The notes under the pieces were generated by a model. The model was not told the origin of the DNA. It saw nothing but the letters and a program-made list of their open reading frames with translations, and made no database searches. The position numbers and the translations under genes are program-made. Shown here one piece after another: positions 54,885-63,600 of a stretch of 64,000 nucleotides of DNA; position 1 is the first letter of the stretch, and each line of letters opens with the position of its first letter. Source of the stretch: JANYHF01 sp963732765 (lineage in GTDB: Bacteria; Pseudomonadota; Alphaproteobacteria; Rhizobiales; Hyphomicrobiaceae). The DNA lies in the NCBI GenBank assembly GCA_963732765.1, contig CAVTAS010000008.1, positions 186,001 through 250,000 of the forward strand. Reading direction: 5' to 3'.

Positions 54885-55005
54885 ACATCAAGTCAGCCTG
54901 ACACAGAATATAAAACGACGGAGGGGTGGTCACGGTTGCTGCGGAACTTCGGCAAGATTTCAATAGCTTTCATAGAATTTTGGCAACACTTCAATGGAGC
55001 TTGAA

Positions 55006-55720
55006 ATGACAGCGATCAACTTGACTTCAACCGCATGGGCAATGTCGCGGCGACAGGTGATCGCCATCGCAACGATCCTCGCTTTCGTCTTGGCCCTGCC
55101 GGCATCCACAGCTGGCCGCGCGCAAGCCGCAAGCAACAATCAAATCCTTCAAGGTATCGGCGTCGGCATCGCTGCGGGAATTATCCTGCAAGGGCTGAGT
55201 AAGAGTGGCGGCAAAGTGAAGAAGCGGGTGGGCAGCGCCAAACCGCGCATCAAGCCGGTGCAAAGTGTCAAGGCGGCGCCGAGCGTCAAGCCGGTTCAGA
55301 GCGCCAGGGCGCCCGTACGAATTGCACTACCAAAGGCTAAAGTGACCTTTGTCGCTAGACTGCCGCAAAAGCCCAAGGTCGCGGTGAGCAAATCCAGGAT
55401 TTCACCGAATGCCGCCGTCGTCGCTCGGACTCCGGCGGCAGTTCAGCCGATAAGCGTTGGGACAACGGGTCCGTTGGTGAGCGATGCCAGCGCGGCAGAT
55501 ATCATCACGACGCCGGACGAAATTCTGGCTGCGCAACAACATCTGCAGACTTTGGGTTACGATGTTCCTGAACCCGACGGGCTGATCAACGTCCGCACGA
55601 AAAGCGCCGTGTTGTTGTTCCAAGAGTTCAATCAAGGCACCGATCACGGGAGACCTGACGCGCGAGCAGCTGTTGCTGCTGTTCCAGAAGGTCGCCAAGC
55701 AAGACCAGCCGGCGCAGTAA
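55006..55720 (+). CDS. Exported peptidoglycan-binding-domain protein, apparent frameshift near 55640
   Basis: About 237 residues if restored. It has an N-terminal signal (IAIATILAFVLALPASTAG) and then a Lys/Pro-rich linker with KP repeats. A PG_binding_1-type domain starts at EILAAQQHLQTLGYDVPEPD and continues KSAVLLFQEFNQGT; the expected end ITGDLTREQLLLLFQKVAKQ is one frame away and reaches a stop at 55718-55720. Deleting one C of the CACCG at 55638-55642 restores it. GGAG six bases before ATG 55006 sets the start. The gene follows the caspase-like gene by 121 bases. Confidence 0.75.
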
Positions 55721-55818
55721 CCCATGATTGCGCCTGGTAGGAGTGGCGCGACAACCCCATTGCGGGTGGTCTGCACGGCAGTAGGGCGCTGTGCCGAAGC
55801 CGGTTGCGGCGGCGGCCC

Positions 55819-56011
55819 GATCCGCACCGGCACGAATGGGTTGGCTGATGACCCGGTGAGCGAGACGCCCGGCAGTTGCCCGGCACGTGCGAGCCTGAGC
55901 CAGAGATAGACCAGAGAGCGGCACACGCCATTGCGATCAGCCACGGCCGCGATCGAGGACCCCGGTGACAGCGCCTCCGCCGCTCGACCGTCGAATGATT
56001 TCGACCGCCAT
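55819..56011 (-). pseudogene. Remnant of an IS66-type transposase accessory gene (orfA)
   Basis: The minus strand encodes MAVEIIRR and, after a one-base frame change, AEALSPGSSIAAVADRNGVC, RSLVYLWLRLARAGQLPGVS and NPFVPVRI. This fits the short N-terminal TnpA-type protein of IS66-family elements. Only about 65 codons remain and no other IS66 gene is adjacent, so it is a degraded relic. No terminal repeats could be identified. Confidence 0.6.
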
Positions 56012-56609
56012 GTCTGTTACCGCCCATAACCACGTGGATAAGGACAGTATGCTTCACCCGACCAGGTCTGCGGCCGCATGCTTCACCGGCCGCAGTTTTG
56101 AAGGTGCACTTAGTTTGTTGGCTCCGTTAGCGGACAGAATAATAGCGTTGCCGATTCATTCACCGGCTACCTACTGTCTCACTTGACAAAGTGCGCGTGT
56201 CCACCCTGTGTCATTTCAAACACAGCCCAAATGGTTATAGCCTGTGCGGCGCGGATGTAACCGACGCTATTGGTCCAAGACGTCGACGCGCGAATGACCG
56301 GTATCAGGGTTACCTACCCCCCCCATGTCGCCGGGTTCCAGGGCGGTACCATATTGGGGTGGGGTCCGAAAACTTCGCGGCCGAATAGAATGTGCGCTGA
56401 GGGTTGCGCGGGGGGGGGTGCTTTGGCGTGCCGTTCGTTGGCGGGGAGGGTACGGCATTGCCGCCCCTCAGCTCACGTCCCAAAAAATTTTCCGGCCTAA
56501 CCCCTTGATTTCTTAGGCTCGACTCACATGTCCATGGTATATTCTGACTTACGATAACTTAGTGATTATAGTAAGTGACACAGCAACTTAAGGCCAAAAG
56601 AGCCAAGAA
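56012..56609. other. Degenerate island region with homopolymer runs
   Basis: No intact gene is supported. It contains an eight-base C run (56317-56324) and a nine-base G run (56410-56418), unusual for this genome. The end (about 56540-56600) is AT-rich, with CTTACGATAACTTAGTGATTATAGTAAG, an inverted repeat (ACTTAC/GTAAGT) just upstream of the degraded integrase, probably its promoter or operator. Confidence 0.45.
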
Positions 56610-57692
56610 ATGCGAACTGCGTTGATGACCATCAGGTCACACAAGGCCGTCGCCAAGAAAGGTCTGACGCTGCAACCGTCGCCCGCCGTTATTCCGGCTG
56701 AGCTGGCGAGTAAGATGAAGTCGCTTGCGAAGTACAGCCTACGGAAAAACACCAGGAAGGCGAACAACTCTGACTGGCGGCTGTGGAAGGCTTGGGCAGA
56801 GTCCACCGGAAATAGCGTTCTGCCGGCGCATCATGACGCCGTGGCGGCCTGGTTGGCGTCTCTTTCCGATACGCGGAAGTTCGCCACACTGAAGCGCTAC
56901 CTCTCAACCATCTGCGCACGCCATACGCGCGAAGAACTGCCGTTCAACCGTGAGGCCCGAACCATTCGCGCTGTTATGGCAGGGCACCGCCAGACCAAAG
57001 GCAGCGGCCAGCGCAAAGCTGAGGCTCTGACGGCCGGCACGCTCAAGATCATCCTGGCGACCATGAGTCAGACCAAGACGGTTGACGTTCGTGACCGGGC
57101 TTTATTGATGCTTGGCGTTGCCACCGGCCTATGCCGTTCTGAGTTGACCTGTCTGCGCTGGCAACAAAAAGGGGAGGGTCGTGGTGTCATTGCACGCGCT
57201 CCGCAGGGCATGCTGATTTCACTCGACGGCGCCAAGACCGGCAGGGGCGAAGCTCAAACCGTCACGCTCGCGAACATGCCAGTCATTGCTGCGCTTGAAG
57301 CATGGGTGAAGCTCGCTGGCGTCGAGGCCGGTTCGTTGCCGTTCAGGTCGGTCGACCGTCACGGCAACGTCGGCGCTGGCGAAGAGCTGAGCAAGGAAGA
57401 GTTCGCAGCTCTGACTCCCGGCGAAGGCAGGGCGCTGCGCATTGGCCTCAGCGACAAGGCAGTGTCCGACATTGTGAAGTCCCGTTGCGCTTCCATAGGG
57501 TTGAAAGCAACCGACTTCAGTGGCCACTCATTGAGGTCCGGCATGCTGCAGTCGGCAGCGGGTAGCGGCGTCGACAAGCGCAAGCTCATGCGGGCGGCGC
57601 GACATTAGACGGCTTCGGTTACAGATGGGTATCTGCATGCCGCTTCTCAGTGGACTGACGACGTGTCGAAGCACGTTGAGTTGGGGGAGTGA
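56610..57692 (+). pseudogene. Tyrosine integrase with in-frame amber stop before catalytic Tyr
   Basis: Phage-type integrase-like protein of 332 residues to a TAG at 57606-57608; the frame then continues TASVTDGYLHAASQWTDD to a TGA at 57690-57692 (360 codons in all). The core has GLCRSELTCLRW (first Arg) and GHSLRSG (H-x-x-R), and the DGYLHAA beyond the stop carries the likely catalytic Tyr. An expected Lys or Gln codon is TAG here, so the truncated product should be unable to form the covalent DNA link. The N-terminal core-binding domain (SLRKNTRKANNSDWRLWK) is complete. Confidence 0.8.
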
Positions 57693-58032
57693 ACATGACC
57701 TGGATGCTTGCGGTTGTCGTCTTGGCTTTGCTGGCTGAGTGCGTTGGTAACGGAATCTGCTGTGAACTGATGATAGGGAGAGCTCTCTATGGACCACGCG
57801 CTTTTCGGGTTTCTCGGGTTCTTTTGGCTTTGGGTCGCGCTTCGGGCGCGGCTCGGGGCATTTGGGTGAGCGCGCGCCGAGACGCTGCGACCGTAGGTCT
57901 AAGGCCGTTGGCGAGTGCACAGAGGCAGCCGAAAGCCTGGCTAAACTGATGAGGCCGGCCACGAGGCCACTGGGCTTTGCCCCCTTGCTGGCGCGCTGCA
58001 CCGGGGAGTGAGCGTGCAATAATATGAGCGCC
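57693..58032. other. Short island gap with possible small membrane protein frames
   Basis: A GGGGGAG site precedes an ATG at 57695 that would encode an 84-codon protein beginning with a hydrophobic helix (MTWMLAVVVLALLAECVG), and GGGAGAG precedes an ATG at 57789 for a 26-codon hydrophobic peptide (MDHALFGFLGFFWLWVALRA). The strong ribosome sites make at least one a candidate, but there is no family match. Confidence 0.3.
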
Positions 58033-58953
58033 TTAACAAGTAACTGTTGCGCCCGCTGCGGCAGTGCCAGCGGCAGTTGAAAATGTCCAGCCGGACTGCG
58101 ACCATCGCTCAACAGCTGCGAGCCTGCACACTTCAGAGCCATCAACTTTGGCGAGTTTCGAAAGTTCCTCACCCGCCGAAGTGAAGTTCATGTGTCCTAT
58201 CGGGAAGGTTTTCTGTAAACCACAATCGAATACGTGGCGTCGACCAAAATATGTTGCAACAGTGCTTTCTTGAGGTTCGCTAACGAACGTTGTTTGCAAA
58301 TTGAAATCGATAAGCCCAAGGGAAGCTGGATGGGTTAGCTTCGGGTATACAAGTTCAACCTCTTTCAGAGTTGGCCCTAAGAAATCGAATAGAACTGGTA
58401 CAATTCCTACCCCGGAAATATGCCAAGTGAGGCGACATAGATTTTCAAAAGGCCTCACGTCGTCCGTTGTCAAGTCACGGACTATGCTCAGTGTTCGCGG
58501 CGAAAAGCTCTTGGGACGCGCAATCTCACCAGCAAGTATTCGCGACCATATTTCCTGCATCTTCGGCTCACTGATGTCTTGGCATTCCTCAAAGTGGCGA
58601 GACACCCAATCTTCGCTAATGCGTTTCTTAGAAATTTGCTCAAGTGGCGGAAGCGCCTTGGCAGCTTGGCTTGCTATTTGTTCTATGCTGAACTGCCGTC
58701 GAACCTCTTTCTTGCGGATGCGGTCAATGGCCCTCGATTCAATATCGTGAGCTTAGGCTCGCGCCGAAGCCAGGATGATTTCAACATCGCCTTGGGCCTT
58801 CGCATTGGCGCGAAGTCTGTCACCACCAACGGTCAAGTCGATTACATGCCTTACCGTCTCTGCCACAATGACGAGGGCCTTGCCGTACGCACTCTGGGGT
58901 GCGGGTGCCGACGTGGCGTCGGGGGCAACTGCAGACTTCGGTTTCTTGCTCAT
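58033..58953 (-). pseudogene. DUF2806-family protein with in-frame ochre stop
   Basis: Starting at 58953 (MSKKPKSAVAPDATS) the frame runs to ILASARA, a TAA (58753-58755), and then continues in the same frame with AHDIESRAIDRIRKKEVRRQ, SEDWVSRHFEECQDIS and MQEIWSRILAGEIARPKSFS to 58033. The conserved core EDWVxRFFEECQDIS and WARILAGEIARPGSFS identify DUF2806 (TIGR03899). An expected Glu codon GAA became TAA. Function of the family is unknown. Located next to the intact integrase in the same orientation. Confidence 0.75.
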
Positions 58954-59160
58954 AGCGAGTAGTCTGGACGACAAATTCTGGCGTCAGTGTGGCTTTCAGC
59001 TACTCTGAGCACAACAGGCCTTGGCTCCGGGGCGCGCCACGCGCAAAGCGCGTTGGCCTGGCCTTCGCCTTAGGGTCCGGGCCCTCCCCCGCGGAAGCCG
59101 GCGAACCGCTGGCGCCCAAAGCGACGAGGGCGCAAAAGATGACCGTACTTCTCTTCAAGC

Positions 59161-60318
59161 TCAAACCTTCTCGACTATGCGCAACAGCTCGTTTTCCCAA
59201 GCGGTGAGCACCACCCGTTTCTCTTCCCGGAACTCATGCCGTACGTAGACCGCCTCGCCAACGCTGCGGCCGGCGACGTGGTTCGTCAGCCGGTTGGACA
59301 AGTCAGCGGTCACGCCCATTGCGCGCCACCTGGTTTTGCAGGTTCGGCGAACGTCATGCATGGTCCAGTTGGCGTCGCCGCGTAGCTCGCCCGGCAGATG
59401 GCTCATCGTCTTGGCGTGAAGCGCGCCACCTGTTCGCCCCTGAAAGACATGCTCGCGACCATGTTCAAGCGCCGTCGTCACTATGCCTAGCGCCAGCGGC
59501 GCAAGCGGAACCTCATGGGCGCGGTTGTTCTTCACGCGGAGGGCTGGCAATTCCCAAAGAGCGGCAGCAAGGTTGACCTCGTTCCGCGCCATACCGGCGA
59601 CCTCGCCACAGCGCTGCCCGGTGAGCATCAGCACCTTGACGGCGCCAAGAATTGCCGCCGACAAGTCGGCGTGCCACAGAGAGCGCAGTTCGTCGTCTGT
59701 GAGCACTCGGGACCGCGGAGTCTCGACGCCGCGCTTGCGTATGCCATGGGCCGGGTTGACCTCTAGCAAGCCTTCGTCGACTGCCCAATTGAGCACGGAC
59801 TGAATGACGGTCCCGCTACGGTTCGCCTGGATTGGCGACACGTCGTCAGAAATGGAGTTCAGCGCCGCTACCACATCTTGCTGTCGCATAGTGGCGACCG
59901 GCACGGCCCCGAGCCGCGGCGCGATGTTTCTGCGCCACAGTCCCTCGTCGGCTTCCCATGATTTTTTGCGCGGCTTGGCGTGACGCTCGAACCAACCAAG
60001 GAACAATTGGCTGAACACCAAGGCCTCAGTTTTCTTCACCCTTGGGTCGACCTGATTCACTTTCAAGTCCCTCCGCAGCTCGCGGACCTTGTCTGTCATT
60101 TCGCCGACAGTCGCTTCCTTCACGTCGCAAAGCGTCAATGACTTCACAACCCTGTCTCGGCCCATGCCAACCGAGTATTGGAAACGCCATGTCTTCGCGC
60201 CAGATGGCGTCACGTCCAGCTGGAGTCCAGGGACTCCGTCAATGGAGTAGCGCGTCCGTTTGCCGTCCAACGGCTTCGCAGCTAGGGCCATTTTTTGGTT
60301 CGGCGGGATGACTGGCAT
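59161..60318 (-). CDS. Tyrosine-type site-specific integrase (P4/DUF4102 type)
   Basis: A 385-residue integrase predicted to catalyse insertion at tRNA-Pro. The N-terminal DUF4102 arm-binding domain (LDVTPSGAKTWRFQYSVG), the core-binding helical domain and the catalytic domain are all present. Arg in TGQRCGEVAGM, His-x-x-Arg in MHDVRRTCKTR, His in NHVAGRS and the nucleophile Tyr in GEAVYVRHEF. The start at 60318 (MPVIPPNQKM) has CGGAG eight bases upstream; a GTG at 60345 is an alternative. Faces away from attR, into the island. Confidence 0.9.
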   Translation of the reverse strand: MPVIPPNQKMALAAKPLDGKRTRYSIDGVPGLQLDVTPSGAKTWRFQYSVGMGRDRVVKSLTLCDVKEATVGEMTDKVRELRRDLKVNQVDPRVKKTEALVFSQLFLGWFERHAKPRKKSWEADEGLWRRNIAPRLGAVPVATMRQQDVVAALNSISDDVSPIQANRSGTVIQSVLNWAVDEGLLEVNPAHGIRKRGVETPRSRVLTDDELRSLWHADLSAAILGAVKVLMLTGQRCGEVAGMARNEVNLAAALWELPALRVKNNRAHEVPLAPLALGIVTTALEHGREHVFQGRTGGALHAKTMSHLPGELRGDANWTMHDVRRTCKTRWRAMGVTADLSNRLTNHVAGRSVGEAVYVRHEFREEKRVVLTAWENELLRIVEKV

Positions 60319-60488
60319 GACGGGACTCCGGAAGGACAAAAACACCTTCGCCGTAGCGTATTCGTCAGCCTACTGTCAAATCCTGGTATTGCGCCTGTCC
60401 TTCACCAAGTTGCCGGTTCTTGGTGCGTTCTGACGGCGGCTGTCGGAAGGCCTTTGAGGTTAAGTTGCTGTTTTTGTTGATTTTCTTT

Positions 60489-60513
60489 CGGCAATCGCCG
60501 ACAATCGCCGACA
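60489..60513. repeat. Short tandem repeat near attR
   Basis: Two adjacent copies of GGCAATCGCCGACAATCGCCGACA (a ten-base unit CAATCGCCGA repeated), between the integrase and attR. Such repeats close to an att site can be integrase arm-binding sites. Confidence 0.5.
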
Positions 60514-60536
60514 CGGCCTGACACGCTTAGTCAGTT

Positions 60537-60575
60537 CCCCAGACTAGTGCGCTAACCGGGCTGCGCTACACTCCG
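60537..60575. repeat. Right attachment site (39-bp direct repeat)
   Basis: An exact copy of 45076-45114: the 5' half of tRNA-Pro up to the anticodon loop. Followed by CCAGTG, the natural upstream flank. On the minus strand it is a truncated tRNA that runs on into AACTGACTAAGCG of the island. Confidence 0.95.
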
Positions 60576-60585
60576 CCAGTGCGCC

Positions 60586-60615
60586 CTTATGGCCTTCAAT
60601 AGCGACCGCGGTCAA
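60586..60615 (-). promoter_or_regulatory. Original tRNA-Pro promoter, now facing the tRNA fragment and integrase
   Basis: On the minus strand TTGACC (60615-60610), an 18-nt spacer and CATAAG (60591-60586), then ten bases to the tRNA fragment. Since it is outside the att repeat on the chromosomal side, it is the ancestral promoter. It now transcribes 39 nt of tRNA and continues toward the integrase start 257 bases away. Confidence 0.6.
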
Positions 60616-60650
60616 CAGGCAAAGCGGGAAAGTCCAGCGGAACTGCCGGG

Positions 60651-63600
60651 TCAGGCGGCAATTTGCTTGTCGCCGTCCCACAACGTTCGAACGCCCTGCA
60701 CGATCTTGAGGCCCTGAATTTTGGACGTCCGCTCTGGCGAAACCTTGAAGCGACCCGGCAATGTCGTCGCGATTACTCTGTTCAAGGCTCGATTATTCCA
60801 GTATAGTGTGATCTTTGCATGGCCTCCAGGGAGCAGCAACTCCTTTAGAGTTCTTAGGGTACTTGGATCTCTTAAGTATTGATCGAGATCTAGTTCGATA
60901 TCCAGTCCCTTTTGTGAGGCACCCGCCGCTTTGTCCAGGCTCTGGATCATCAAAGCTTTTAGCTTTATCTCCTCCCCGGTGCGCATGGCCTCGACATGCA
61001 CCAGCACGGCCTTGCCCGGCTCCAACGCCTCGCCAGCGTCGGCGAGTACGTCGGAAAAGATCACGGATTCAAACTGGCCCGTCTGATCCGAGAAGGCGGC
61101 GAAGGCAAAGCGGTTACCCTTCTTGTTGGTCAGTTCGCGCTTGGAGACCACAACACCGGCCAGCACCGCTGTCGCCATGCCCTCGCCAAGGTCGGCGCTG
61201 AAATCGCTCCAGCGTTCGGCCTGCAAGTCTTCCAGGACAGTGCGGTACTCGTCCAGCGGATGGCCCGTGAGGTAAAAGCCGATCGCCGCCTGCTCGTTGG
61301 CAAGGATCTCCATGGAGGGCCAGGCCTTGGCCTGTTTCAGTTGCAGCGGGGCTGCCCGCTGCGCGCCGCCGCCCGCAAACAGATCGTTCTGGCCTGCCGC
61401 ACGGTTCTCGGCGGTGCGCTGTGCCAGCGCCATGAGCGTATCGCAATTGGCGTCGACCAGAGCGCGGTTGGGTTCCAGTTCGTCCAGGACGCCCGCACCC
61501 GCGAAGGTCTCAAGTGCGCGCTTGTTGAGTGACTTGGCGTCCAACCGCTCGGCGAAATTGCCCAAGGATTTGAACGGCCCGCCCCGCTCGCGCTCGGCCA
61601 CCAGCGCGGCGACCGCGGCTCCGCCGACATTTTTGAGAGCTGCCAGCGCATAGCGGATGCTACCATCTTCGGGGAGAAAGTCTGCCCCCGAGCGGTTCAC
61701 GGCGGGTGGCAAAATTGCCAGTCCCAGCCGCCGCGCCTCCTCGCTGAACATGGCGAGCTTGTCCGTGTTCGACATTTCGAAGGACATCGACGCCGCCATG
61801 AACTCGACAGGGTGGTTGGCCTTCATGTAGGCGGTCTGGTAGGCGACCAGGGCATAGGCGGCGGCGTGGGATTTGTTAAAGCCGTAGCCGGCGAATTTGT
61901 CGACCAGATCGAAAATTGTGCCGGCCTGGTTCTTGTCGACGCCGTTCATGACCGCGCCCTCGACAAAGCGGTAGCGTTGCTGTGCCATTTCTTCCTTGAT
62001 CTTCTTGCCCATGGCGCGGCGCAACAGATCGGCTTCGCCAAGCGAATAGCCGGACAACACCTGGGCGATCTGCATCACCTGTTCCTGGTAGATGATGACG
62101 CCGTAGGTCTCCTCCAGGATCGGATTCAGCATTGGGTGCAGGGAGGCGACGGTTTCCACGCCGTGCTTGCGGTTGACGTACGTTGGGATGTTGTCCATCG
62201 GGCCGGGGCGGTAGAGCGCCACCATGGCGATGATGTCTCCGAAGCGGTCCGGTTTCAGTTTGCGCAGCGCATCGCGCATGCCAGTGGATTCCAGCTGGAA
62301 CACACCAACCGTATCGCCACGGCTCATCAGCTCGTAGGACTTGGTATCGTCGAGTGGTAGCAGCGCGATGTCGAGGTCCCGCCCGCTCTTGCGCACCAGC
62401 TCTTCGGCGCGCCGCAACACCGTCAGAGTCTTCAGGCCGAGGAAATCGAATTTGACCAGTCCGGCCTGTTCCACCCATTTCATGTTGAATTGGGTTGCAG
62501 GCAGTTCGGAGCGGGGATCGCGATAAAGCGGCACGAGGTCCACAAGGGGCCGGTCGGCGATCACCACGCCGGCAGCGTGGGTTGAGGCGTTACGGTTCAG
62601 GCCCTCGAGTCTCAGTGCAATATCAATGAGTTGGCTGACGGCCGGTTCGGCGTCGCGGGCTTCTTGCAGGGGCGCTTCGGTCAGTAGCGCTTCGGCCAGT
62701 GTGACTGGTTTGGCTGGGTTGTTGGGCACCAGCTTGCACAACCGGTCGACCTGCCCATAGGGCATCTGCAACACGCGGCCCACATCGCGCAGCACGGCGC
62801 GGGCTTGCAGGCGGCCAAAAGTGATGATCTGGGCCACGCGATCGGCACCATACTTGCCCTGGACATAGCGGATTACCTCGTCGCGCCGTTCCTGGCAGAA
62901 GTCGATGTCGAAGTCCGGCATCGAGACGCGTTCCGGGTTCAAGAAGCGCTCGAACAGCAGGCCGAAGCGCATCGGATCGAGGTCGGTGATGGTCAGCGCC
63001 CAGGCGACAACCGAGCCGGCGCCCGAGCCGCGTCCCGGACCAACCGGGATACCTTGCGCCTTGGCCCATTTGATGAAATCGGCCACGATCAGGAAGTAGC
63101 CGGGAAATTTCATGCGGGTGATGACCGACAGCTCGAAAGCCAGCCGCTCGCGGTACTGTTCGGCCGAAAAGCCTGGCGCAAGACCGGAAATCTCAAGTCG
63201 TTTCGCTAAGCCTACTTCGGCTTGCCCGGTCAATTCGCGCGCCTCGGCCTCGGCTTGCGTGGCGGTGTCCATGCCGGCCACAGCGGCCACGAAGGGGGGC
63301 AAGATGGGCTTGCGCGTAAGCGGCCGGAAGGCCGTGCGGCGAGTAATTTCCAGTGTATTTTCAATGGCTTCCGGCAAGTCTGCGAACAGCTGGGCCATCT
63401 CGGCCTGGGTCTTGAACGAGTGGTTGCGGCTCAGCCGGCGGCGCTCGTCGACGCTGACGTGGCTGCCTTCGGCGACGCAGATCAGGGCGTCGTGGGCCTC
63501 GTAATCATCGGCGGTAGCGAAGTAGGGCTCGTTGCTGGCGACGATTGGCAGGTCCAGGCGGTAGGCGAGGGCGATCAGATCCGCCTCCACCCGCTGTTCT

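Larger units (their letters stand above)
45076..60575. mobile_element. 15.5-kb genomic island integrated in tRNA-Pro(GGG)
   Basis: Bounded by perfect 39-bp direct repeats of the tRNA 5' half. A full-length tyrosine integrase (59161-60318) lies 219 bases from the right repeat, and an AlpA-type regulator near the left end could serve as excisionase or activator. The base composition of the island is visibly lower in GC in several intergenic parts than the chromosome. Right-hand genes are degraded (stop codons in a second integrase and in a DUF2806 gene, IS66 relic), while the left-hand cargo is intact apart from one frameshift. It should be regarded as an integrative element of unknown mobility. 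Confidence 0.93.

Noticed and set aside
46149..56565. Shared 12-mer ATAACTTAGTGA in two island intergenic regions as a common operator
   Set aside because: A 12-base match is expected by chance in a region of this size and AT content; no dyad symmetry surrounds both copies.
57606..58755. Recoding of stop codons in the island
   Set aside because: One interruption is TAG and the other TAA, and all normal genes end with ordinary stops; point mutation is simpler.
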